From assembly GCA_017452445.1 (NCBI GenBank), contig JAFTMH010000002.1:64723-128722 (forward strand): 64,000 nt of DNA. Reading direction: 5' to 3'. This document shows positions 37,783 to 44,047 of this stretch, one piece after another. The number at the start of each line of letters is the position of its first letter. Positions within the stretch are counted from its first letter, which is position 1. Origin of the DNA: Clostridia bacterium (GTDB taxonomy: Bacteria; Bacillota; Clostridia; Christensenellales; UBA1242). The position numbers and the translations under genes are program-made. A model generated the notes under the pieces. That model worked only from the letters and a program-made list of their open reading frames with translations, did not search any database and was not told the origin of the DNA.

Positions 37783-37812
37783 ATATTAACACAATTTTTT
37801 TTGAAAAGTCAA
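37783..37812 (-). promoter_or_regulatory. Promoter of the ESCRT-III/Vps4-like operon
   Basis: Minus strand TTGACT (37807-37812), 18-base spacer, TAATAT (37783-37788), about 44 bases before the SPFH start codon. Confidence 0.65.
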
Positions 37813-37877
37813 CGAACAATCCACATTAACAAAAAAATCCTCATTTCTCTAGCATAAAATCATACAAAAGTCCCAAA

Positions 37878-37944
37878 TTTGCACATTAAGTTGTCCACAT
37901 TTGCACATTTTTTGACACTGTTTAATAGATTGTTAATGTGCAAA
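37878..37944. promoter_or_regulatory. Triple TTTGCACATT repeat around a promoter-like site
   Basis: TTTGCACATTAA (37878-37889) and TTTGCACATT (37900-37909) in direct orientation, and TTAATGTGCAAA (37933-37944) inverted. A TTGACA (37912-37917) lies between them. It sits in the divergent region, closer to the Cys-rich peptide gene, and looks like multiple binding sites for one regulator. Confidence 0.5.
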
Positions 37945-37991
37945 GCATTTTGCATAACAAAAGTCGTTACATAAGAATTTAGGAGGCACGA

Positions 37992-38219
37992 ATGAACTTT
38001 TTCGGAGGCTCAAATTGTGGTGACATGCACAAAGACAGAGACTATGATGACAGAGGTGGTTGCGGCTGCGGCTTTGACACCTGCTCACTTGTCTTTTTGC
38101 TTTTGCTTTTGCAAAACTGTGGCTGTGGAAACATGAGAGGTGGCTGTGGCATCTCTGTTGACTGCTCTACTCTTTTGCTTTTGATGTTGCTTTCAAACTG
38201 CAACAACCCTTGCAAATAA
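37992..38219 (+). CDS. Cys/Gly-rich peptide with an internal duplication
   Basis: 75 residues in a strong context (AGGAGG before the ATG, terminator after). The sequence has two similar halves: GGCGCGFDTCSLVFLLLLL then QNCGCGN, and GGCGISVDCSTLLLLMLLS then NCNNPCK, each a Gly-Cys cluster, a D-x-C-S or D-C-S step, a run of leucines and a Cys-Asn end. Eleven cysteines in total. It could be a spore-surface or membrane-associated structural peptide, or a modified peptide precursor. No modification enzyme is nearby, which argues against the last idea. Confidence 0.7.
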   Translation: MNFFGGSNCGDMHKDRDYDDRGGCGCGFDTCSLVFLLLLLQNCGCGNMRGGCGISVDCSTLLLLMLLSNCNNPCK

Positions 38220-38230
38220 TCACTTCAACA

Positions 38231-38263
38231 AAAAAAGTCCCCCTGTTTGTGGGGATTTTTTTT
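38231..38263 (+). terminator. Terminator of the Cys-rich peptide gene
   Basis: GTCCCC / GGGGAT hairpin around CTGTTTGT followed by eight T. Confidence 0.85.
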
Positions 38264-38303
38264 AAATTTGTCCTTTTGCTTGGCAAAATATATCAAAATT
38301 TTG

Positions 38304-38332
38304 TTTACTTTTTTGTGGAATTGTTGTATTAT
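38304..38332 (+). promoter_or_regulatory. Promoter of the PH-domain gene
   Basis: TTTACT (38304-38309), 17-base spacer, TATTAT (38327-38332), about 25 bases before the start codon. Confidence 0.55.
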
Positions 38333-38357
38333 GTTTTCATAAAGGAGTGTAGAAAGT

Positions 38358-38753
38358 ATGAACGTTTCAAGAAAATACGGTGCTGGTGCCGAACTTGTTT
38401 GGAAAGACAGAAAAAGATGGTTGGGTATGCCATTGTCATTTACAAGATATGTCCTTGTAAGAAAACCAGGTTCTTGGTTTAAGTTGTTTTTGGATGTTGG
38501 CTTTTTGTCAACACACTTGGACGAAGTAAATGTTTACAGAATTTGTGACATCGGTTTCCACCAAGGTCTTTTGGGCAAAATGTTGAATGTTGGTGATGTG
38601 ACTTTGTATACAAGTGACGAAAGTATGCCAACAGTTGTTTTGAAAAACATCAAAAACCCACACAGAGTTAGAGATATGTTCTCAACTTATATGGAAGAAC
38701 AAAGAAAAGCAAACAACATTCGTATGGCCGAATTTCACGACCACGAAGGTTAA
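38358..38753 (+). CDS. Bacterial PH-domain protein
   Basis: 131 residues, no membrane segment. The central region (LVWKDRKRWLGMPLSFTRYVLV... DEVNVYRICDIGFHQGLLGKMLNVGDVTLYTSDESMPTVVLKNI, read in parts) has the beta-strand order of bacterial PH domains, with the G-K-M-L-x-V-G-D-V-T-L-Y block typical of YdbS/DUF304-like members, followed by a C-terminal helix NPHRVRDMFSTYMEEQRKAN. Usually such domains are membrane-linked; this one is soluble. Monocistronic, with its own promoter and terminator. Function unknown. Confidence 0.8.
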   Translation: MNVSRKYGAGAELVWKDRKRWLGMPLSFTRYVLVRKPGSWFKLFLDVGFLSTHLDEVNVYRICDIGFHQGLLGKMLNVGDVTLYTSDESMPTVVLKNIKNPHRVRDMFSTYMEEQRKANNIRMAEFHDHEG

Positions 38754-38772
38754 GAGCAAAAAGAAAAAAACA

Positions 38773-38805
38773 AAGGTCGCAAGCGTTAGTTTGCGATCTT
38801 TTTTT
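38773..38805 (+). terminator. Terminator of the PH-domain gene
   Basis: GGTCGCAA / TTGCGATC stem (38775-38782 and 38791-38798) followed by seven T. Confidence 0.85.
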
Positions 38806-38854
38806 AAATTTTTTCAACAAAACTCAACTTTTTTAATAAAATTTTGAAAAATTG

Positions 38855-38883
38855 TTGACAACAAGTCTAAAATATGGTAATAT
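38855..38883 (+). promoter_or_regulatory. Promoter of tRNA-Ala
   Basis: TTGACA (38855-38860), 17-base spacer, TAATAT (38878-38883), 12 bases before the tRNA. Confidence 0.75.
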
Positions 38884-38895
38884 TCAAGAGCGTAT

Positions 38896-38972
38896 GGGGG
38901 TATGGCTCAGTTGGCTAGAGCACCTGCCTTGCAAGCAGGGGGTCATCGGTTCGAATCCGATTATCTCCACCA
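38896..38972 (+). tRNA. tRNA-Ala (anticodon TGC)
   Basis: 77 bases including an encoded CCA. Acceptor arms GGGGGTA / TATCTCC, D-arm GCTC...GAGC, anticodon stem CCTGC / GCAGG around loop CTTGCAA, T-loop TTCGAAT. Followed by a strong terminator. Confidence 0.97.
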
Positions 38973-38977
38973 AAAAT

Positions 38978-39008
38978 AAAGAACCTAGGAAACTAGGTTC
39001 TTTTTTTT
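38978..39008 (+). terminator. Terminator of tRNA-Ala
   Basis: AAGAACCTAG-GAAA-CTAGGTTCTT followed by a long T run. Confidence 0.9.
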
Positions 39009-39033
39009 GTTTGATTTTATACCTGTAAACATA

Positions 39034-39069
39034 AAAAAGCAAGTCCAAAAATGACTTGCTTTTTGTTTT
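39034..39069 (-). terminator. Terminator of the BspA-type gene
   Basis: Stem AAAAAGCAAGTC / GACTTGCTTTTT (39034-39045 and 39053-39064) with a 7-base loop. Its core is repeated almost exactly at 41571-41604. Confidence 0.85.
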
Positions 39070-39073
39070 GTGT

Positions 39074-41497
39074 TTAAAGAGCAACAAGTTTGTTGTTTTC
39101 TGCTTTAAATGCAGTGTTTCCTTCTGCAACCGAAATCTTCCACTTTCCTTGGTTGAGATGTTCAACTGTTGCAGCAGGGATGTTTTTTACTGATGCAGGA
39201 ATCACAACTTCGCTGTAAGCATACAATGTCGAAATATATTGCGAGTCAGATGCATTATTTTTTGCATTTGATGTTGAAATTGCCCCAAAGAAAATTGTTT
39301 CCACACCCTCTCTAATTGTCAATGTTTTACCTTCTTCTGCAGTAACCATGCATTGATAATACAAAGTTTTTAAGTCCTTGCTGTAAATTGCTCCATCAAT
39401 TGATGTGTAATTTGGATTTGTTTCCTTTACACTGATTTTTTCAACAGTGTTGAAAACATACATCATCGCTGTCAAGTTGTTTGCCCAATCAGCATTGAGA
39501 TACCTTTGACTGTTGTCTTCTGTTGTTGCAATTTCTCTGATAACAAATCCGTCCCCCAACACAACTTCTTTAACTTTATGCGCTCTAGACATTGACAATT
39601 CGTAGGCGTCTGTCACTGTGTCTGGCATATAGAAAATTTCGCCTTCTTTTGCTGCTGGATATGCAATCAATGTTGTTGCAACGCCGTCCTTTTTGCGATA
39701 AAGAACGCCATCGATTGTCATGTAATATGGGTTGTTTGCTGCAATTTCAAATGCTTTAATACTGCGTGGTGCAAAATCATAAAACACATGAGTTCCGATA
39801 ATTTCTTGTGTTGGATTTTGTGGGTCATAAGTTTCGCCACCAATTTGTTTGATTCCGTCTGGCAAAACAACTAATTCGTTTTCCACCCCCGAACAGTGAT
39901 TGAATGCTCCGTTGCCAATCCATTCTACAGTTTCAGGAATTTCAACATTTTTTAATGCTTTACAGTTTTGAAAAGCCCAACTGCCAATCTCTGTAAGTCT
40001 TGATGGAAGGTTTATTGTGTGCAATTTTGCACATTCGTTGAATGCAAAACTTGCAAGTTTTGTTACTGATTCTGGAATTTCAATTGTTTCAAGTGCCGAG
40101 CAATTACTAAATGCTGAATTTTCAATTGTTTCAAGTGTATTTGGAAGGACAACATTTTTTAATGCTGTGCATTTGTAGAACAACGCTTGTCCCAAAAGTT
40201 TCAAAGGTTTTGGCAAATATACGCTTACCAAATTTTCGCAAGCCTGAAACATTTGCACTCCTTCAAGGTTGTCAACATCCATGTTGTAAAAGTCCACTTC
40301 TTCAACCCCAGTAAGAGCAAAAGTAACAGATCCTCTCATTCCCTTATTTTCATATGCGTTAAATTCGTCAATGGTTGTTGGAAGAATAACTTTCTTCAAC
40401 TTTGTGCTGCCGTAAAAGGCCCCCATAGGAACTTTTTTAATGCCTTCGGAAAACACGACTTTCTCAAGATTTTTACATCCATAAAATGCTTGGATTCCTG
40501 TGTATTGTTGAGCATCTGGTTTTGATTCTGCACTTGCAGGAATGCCAGTAAATTCAACAAACTCTTCTGGCATATAGAAATCGCCTTCAATTGTTGCCTC
40601 GGCAAGAAAACCCCTTCCAACAGTCTTTACTTGATCCGACATATATACTTTTTTTAATGCTGGCATTTGCGCAAAACACAAATCCCCAATTTCTTCAATT
40701 GTGTCAGGAAGATAAATTGTTTCTACTGTAGGTTTTGAATGAAACACTTTGTTTGCCAATGCAGTGACAGTGTAAAATCCCCCTTCTTGGTCATCTGGAT
40801 TTTCAACAAAACGAGGCACGACAACAAGAGAAATTCCACTTGTATTGTCTTCATATTTTGTAAGTTTTGCAGTTTTGTTTTCTGTGTCAAATTCGTATGA
40901 GAAAACACCCTCAGAAGGATAAAGTTTTTCGATAGAATCCAATTCAATTTTGAGGTTTACATCTGCAAGAAATTCCTCGATTTCAATATTGTTTTTGTGC
41001 ATAACTCTAAAAGCTGCAACTTGTGTTTTCGCATCTTTTCCATTTGCAACTTCTTGAATATATCCAATTTGTTCGCAATCAAACTCAAGATTTTGATTTT
41101 CTGTTTCAGCAGTCATTGTCAATGCAACAGGACTGTCATCTTGATTTTTTATGTTGATGTAAAAAATCATATCTTTCAATTCGTAACCTTGTGTGCTATC
41201 TTCAAGCCCTTCAAAGCACGCCCCGTCAATTTCTATACTTTCTTTTTCAGCAACACTTGCAAAGGTTGTGTCTGTTGACAGTTTTTTTCCATAAATATCA
41301 GAAACAAACTCAACACCAAGTCCCAATTGAACTTTGGCTGCATCATTAAGGTTTGTTGCATCTACTTGAATTGCAAGATTTATCCCCGTTTTATACTCTT
41401 CTGGTTCTTGTTCTTTTTTGCCGCAAGCAGCACCTAAACTAATCGCAGGTACCATAAAGCAAAATGCAAACAATCCTGCCCAAAATTTTCTTTTCAT
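39074..41497 (-). CDS. BspA-type leucine-rich repeat lipoprotein
   Basis: 807 residues from the ATG at 41497 (MKRKFWAGLF), which follows AAGGAGG. A lipoprotein signal ends at GAAC with the cysteine at residue 25. After an N-terminal domain of about 230 residues come many LRR_5/BspA repeats of about 23 residues (VETIYLPDTIEEIGDLCF, LKNVVLPNTLETIENSAF, LHTINLPSRLTEIGSWAF). BspA-like proteins are surface proteins, often adhesins, common in host-associated bacteria. The repeats are interrupted by GVLYRKKD- and GAIYSKDL-type insertions that are also typical of the family. Confidence 0.92.
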   Translation of the reverse strand: MKRKFWAGLFAFCFMVPAISLGAACGKKEQEPEEYKTGINLAIQVDATNLNDAAKVQLGLGVEFVSDIYGKKLSTDTTFASVAEKESIEIDGACFEGLEDSTQGYELKDMIFYINIKNQDDSPVALTMTAETENQNLEFDCEQIGYIQEVANGKDAKTQVAAFRVMHKNNIEIEEFLADVNLKIELDSIEKLYPSEGVFSYEFDTENKTAKLTKYEDNTSGISLVVVPRFVENPDDQEGGFYTVTALANKVFHSKPTVETIYLPDTIEEIGDLCFAQMPALKKVYMSDQVKTVGRGFLAEATIEGDFYMPEEFVEFTGIPASAESKPDAQQYTGIQAFYGCKNLEKVVFSEGIKKVPMGAFYGSTKLKKVILPTTIDEFNAYENKGMRGSVTFALTGVEEVDFYNMDVDNLEGVQMFQACENLVSVYLPKPLKLLGQALFYKCTALKNVVLPNTLETIENSAFSNCSALETIEIPESVTKLASFAFNECAKLHTINLPSRLTEIGSWAFQNCKALKNVEIPETVEWIGNGAFNHCSGVENELVVLPDGIKQIGGETYDPQNPTQEIIGTHVFYDFAPRSIKAFEIAANNPYYMTIDGVLYRKKDGVATTLIAYPAAKEGEIFYMPDTVTDAYELSMSRAHKVKEVVLGDGFVIREIATTEDNSQRYLNADWANNLTAMMYVFNTVEKISVKETNPNYTSIDGAIYSKDLKTLYYQCMVTAEEGKTLTIREGVETIFFGAISTSNAKNNASDSQYISTLYAYSEVVIPASVKNIPAATVEHLNQGKWKISVAEGNTAFKAENNKLVAL

Positions 41498-41519
41498 AAA
41501 ACCTCCTTGTGACAACTTT

Positions 41520-41549
41520 ATTATAGCCATCACCTTCAATTGTTGTCAA
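41520..41549 (-). promoter_or_regulatory. Promoter of the BspA-type gene
   Basis: Minus strand TTGACA (41544-41549), 18-base spacer, TATAAT (41520-41525). TGACAAC at the -35 box has an inverted copy GTTGTCA just downstream of the -10 box. Confidence 0.75.
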
Positions 41550-41570
41550 GAAATTGAAAACATTACAAAA

Positions 41571-41604
41571 AAAAACAAGTCCAAAAATGACTTGCTTTTT
41601 GTTT
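41571..41604 (-). terminator. Terminator of mscL, near copy of the 39034-39069 hairpin
   Basis: CAAGTC / GACTTG stem with the same 7-base loop and flank as the hairpin at 39034-39069, ending in nine T on the minus strand. Confidence 0.85.
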
Positions 41605-41606
41605 CG

Positions 41607-42236
41607 TTATTCTCCAGCTTTTTCTTCTGTTGCTTCTGCAATTTTTTCAACAATAGCTTCGGCTGTTTTTGTTTCGTTGTTTTTCTTGAGTTCTTCCAAA
41701 ATTTGTGTCAACAATTCTTCTTGTGTTGGTTTTGGTGGAACTGGAGCTGGTTTGTTCTTTTCACGGAGTTCGGCTGTTGCTTTGATTACATCACCATAAT
41801 CTCTCATGTTTACGCCTTGCTCTTTAAGGATTTTTCTTTCTGCTTTTGTTGGTCTAGCTTTTGCAGCTTTTTCCAAATAACCTCTTGTCTTCATTGCGAC
41901 TCTCAAAATGATAAACAATGTAAGTGCAATAATGAAGAAGTTGAGGATTGCTGTGATAAATGCACCCCAATCAATGTAAATACTCTTTGCAAGGTCGATT
42001 GTTTGTCCACCGGCACCATCATCCATATAAACTTTCTTAAGGAAAGTATATGCAGATTCGAGACCTGCGCCACCTGAAATCACTGACAACAACAAGTTGA
42101 TCAATGGCATAATGATTTTGTTTGTAAATGCAGTTACGATTGCAGAAAACGCACTACCTACGATAACGCCGACAGCCATATCAAGAATGTTGCCACGACT
42201 TATAAACTTTTTAAAGTCTTGAAAAAATTTTTTCAT
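41607..42236 (-). CDS. mscL: Large-conductance mechanosensitive channel MscL with long tail
   Basis: Opens under membrane tension to release solutes on osmotic downshock. The N-terminal FISRGNILDMAVGVIVGSAFSAIV and the first pore helix are canonical, followed by the periplasmic loop and second helix WGAFITAILNFFIIALTLFIILR. At 209 residues it is about 60-70 longer than usual (136-150), mainly from a charged C-terminal extension with a Pro-rich patch (KPAPVPPKPT) and a long helix (EELLTQILEELKKNNETKT). AAAGGAG precedes the ATG. Confidence 0.95.
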   Translation of the reverse strand: MKKFFQDFKKFISRGNILDMAVGVIVGSAFSAIVTAFTNKIIMPLINLLLSVISGGAGLESAYTFLKKVYMDDGAGGQTIDLAKSIYIDWGAFITAILNFFIIALTLFIILRVAMKTRGYLEKAAKARPTKAERKILKEQGVNMRDYGDVIKATAELREKNKPAPVPPKPTQEELLTQILEELKKNNETKTAEAIVEKIAEATEEKAGE

Positions 42237-42265
42237 CTTGTTCTCCTTTGTTTTCTTTCAATATA

Positions 42266-42295
42266 AATATAAATCAAAAACACACGAAAAATCAA
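42266..42295 (-). promoter_or_regulatory. Promoter of mscL
   Basis: Minus strand TTGATT (42290-42295), 18-base spacer, TATATT (42266-42271). Confidence 0.45.
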
Positions 42296-42333
42296 GTGTT
42301 TTTTGTAATTGCAAAAAATTGTCTCAAAAAACA

Positions 42334-42362
42334 TTGACCAAACAAGTTTGATGTGTTATCAT
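42334..42362 (+). promoter_or_regulatory. Promoter of the metK leader
   Basis: TTGACC (42334-42339), 17-base spacer, TATCAT (42357-42362), directly before the riboswitch. Confidence 0.75.
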
Positions 42363-42368
42363 AAAAGC

Positions 42369-42454
42369 AACCATAAAGAGTGTGCGAGGGACAAGCCCGT
42401 AGAACACACAGCAACCTATCTTTTTGACAAGGTGCTAATGCTTGAAACGATGGA
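42369..42454 (+). ncRNA. SAM-I (S-box) riboswitch aptamer
   Basis: Conserved S-box blocks in order: AAAGAG, GAGGGACAAGCCC, GTAGAACACACAGCAACC, AAGGTGCTAATGC, then the closing strand near 42450. The 3' part AACGATGGA (42446-42454) can pair with TCCATCGTT (42475-42483) as antiterminator, in competition with the downstream terminator. SAM binding should shut off metK. Confidence 0.9.
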
Positions 42455-42473
42455 CAAATATTTTGAAATCAAA

Positions 42474-42498
42474 ATCCATCGTTGTCGATGGATTTTTT
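42474..42498 (+). terminator. Riboswitch-controlled terminator before metK
   Basis: ATCCATCG-TTGT-CGATGGAT (42474-42493) plus a T run. Its left arm overlaps the antiterminator partner. Confidence 0.88.
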
Positions 42499-42533
42499 CT
42501 TTCCACTCTATGGCAAAAAAAGGAGAAGAAATT

Positions 42534-43625
42534 ATGAAAAAAATAGTAACAAGTGAAAGCGTAAACATTGGTCACCCAGACAAAACTTGCGATGTGATTG
42601 CAGATGCTTTTTTGGATGCAGCACTTTCACAAGATCCAAATGCCCAAATGGCAGTGGAATGTGCAATCAAAAACAACAAACTTTTTGTGTATGGCGAAGC
42701 GACAACAACTGCAAATGTTGATTATCGCAAAATCGCAACAGAAGTGCTGAGCGAAATTGGCTATACACAACCTTTTGACATTGTGCTCGAACTTTCGCAA
42801 CAAAGCCCTGACATCAATCAAGCAGTCGTCAAACAAAAACTTTGCGCAAACGATCAAGGCATTGTCTTTGGTTATGCCACAAACGAAACAAAAGAACTTA
42901 TGCCACTTCCAATTCTCGTTGCTCACAAGATTATGCAAAGATATGAAGAATATCGAAAAACAACTTCTGTGTTTTTTGCTGATGCGAAGTGTCAAGTTTC
43001 TGTTTGTTATGAAGACGGCAAGCCATCTCACTTTACAACAATCCTTGTCAGTGCAAGTCATGCAAAAGAATTTGACTTGGTTTCTGCAAAGATTATGCAA
43101 AATGTGATATTTCCAACTTTGGAAGAATACAAACAATTTGTTGACACTGACGATTTGAAACTAATTGTCAATCCAAGTGGAAAGTTTACAATCTGGGGAA
43201 GTCATGGCGACAGTGGTTGTGTGGGCAGAAAGATTGTTGTTGACACTTATGGTGGCGTGGCAAAAGTTGGTGGTGGTTGCTTCTCAAGCAAAAATGCAAC
43301 AAAAGTGGACAGATCCGGAGCATACTATGCAAGATATGTTGCAAAAAATCTTGTTGCAAACGGCCTTTGTGACAGATGCGAAATCGAAGTTTCTTACGGC
43401 ATCGGTTTGGCAGAACCACTCTCCCTTGCAATCGAAACTTTTGGCACAGAAAAAGTGAGTTTGGACAAAATTTATGAAGTTGTAAAAAACAACTTTGACT
43501 TCTCTCCAGACAACATAATCAAAGAATTGAATTTGCTTCGTCCAATCTACAAACAAACTGCTTGCTATGGACATTTTGGCAGAGAACAATTCCCTTGGGA
43601 AAAAGTGATAGAACTGAAAATCTAA
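42534..43625 (+). CDS. metK: S-adenosylmethionine synthetase, short and divergent
   Basis: Makes SAM from methionine and ATP. I start at 42534 (MKKIVTSESVNIGHPDKTCD), after GGAGAAG; the open frame upstream is only the riboswitch. Family blocks are present: GHPDK, NDQGIVFGYATNET, HGDSGCVGRKIVVDTYGG, KVDRSGAYYARYVAKN. The 363-residue length is below the usual 380-400 and some motifs are altered (CANDQGI for GAGDQGI, GGGCFSSKN for GGGAFSGKD), so it belongs to a divergent branch. Control by the S-box leader supports the function. Confidence 0.94.
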   Translation: MKKIVTSESVNIGHPDKTCDVIADAFLDAALSQDPNAQMAVECAIKNNKLFVYGEATTTANVDYRKIATEVLSEIGYTQPFDIVLELSQQSPDINQAVVKQKLCANDQGIVFGYATNETKELMPLPILVAHKIMQRYEEYRKTTSVFFADAKCQVSVCYEDGKPSHFTTILVSASHAKEFDLVSAKIMQNVIFPTLEEYKQFVDTDDLKLIVNPSGKFTIWGSHGDSGCVGRKIVVDTYGGVAKVGGGCFSSKNATKVDRSGAYYARYVAKNLVANGLCDRCEIEVSYGIGLAEPLSLAIETFGTEKVSLDKIYEVVKNNFDFSPDNIIKELNLLRPIYKQTACYGHFGREQFPWEKVIELKI

Positions 43626-43633
43626 AAAGTATC

Positions 43634-43667
43634 AAAAAAAACACTAGGTTTGTCCTAGTGTTTTTTT
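43634..43667. terminator. Bidirectional terminator between metK and the alkyltransferase gene
   Basis: ACACTAGG / CCTAGTGT stem (43641-43648 and 43654-43661) with A and T runs on either side, serving both convergent genes. Confidence 0.87.
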
Positions 43668-43670
43668 GTT

Positions 43671-44039
43671 TTATTCTTGTGGAAAGAAGAAACTTAAATC
43701 TTCTCCCGTGCTGTCAAGTCCTGGTTGCCACTGACATTTTTTCATGTCCACTCTGCCATCAGGCAAAAATGAAACACCTTCGCTTTCAAGCAATTGCATG
43801 TGTTGTTGCCAACCACCGAAGGCTTCGCCACAGCTCAAATCACCCAAACGATTTACCACTCTGTGACAAGGCACATCTTCAGGTCTCTTTTTTGAGTGAA
43901 GAGCATAACTGATAAACTGTGCCATTTTTGGTGCACCTGCCATTTGTGCAAGTTGACCATAAGTGGCGACTTTGCCTTTTGGAATGTCTTTGACAATGTT
44001 GTAAACCTTTGTAAACAGCCCTTCAGTTTTTTCTTCCAT
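43671..44039 (-). CDS. O6-alkylguanine-DNA alkyltransferase-domain protein
   Basis: 122 residues, only the DNA-binding/active domain of the Ogt/MGMT family: FTKVYNIVKDIPKGKVATYGQLA (helix-turn-helix entry), then DVPCHRVVNRLGDLSCG with the acceptor cysteine in PCHRVV. Alkyltransferase-like ATL proteins have the same size but usually Trp at that place; here the cysteine is kept, so repair by alkyl transfer is possible. It lies 8 bases after a large lipoprotein gene on the same transcript. Confidence 0.9.
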   Translation of the reverse strand: MEEKTEGLFTKVYNIVKDIPKGKVATYGQLAQMAGAPKMAQFISYALHSKKRPEDVPCHRVVNRLGDLSCGEAFGGWQQHMQLLESEGVSFLPDGRVDMKKCQWQPGLDSTGEDLSFFFPQE

Positions 44040-44047
44040 TTTTTCTC

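Noticed and set aside
37945..37991. Sporulation sigma-E/K promoter before the Cys-rich gene
   Set aside because: CATAAGAAT resembles a -10 box, but it lies too close to the ribosome site and no matching -35 box is at the right distance.
37992..38219. Lanthipeptide or other modified peptide precursor
   Set aside because: The peptide is Cys-rich, but no leader-core boundary, modification enzyme or dedicated exporter is adjacent.
42309..42533. Upstream in-frame extension of metK
   Set aside because: It is the S-box riboswitch and terminator; GGAGAAG marks the ATG at 42534.
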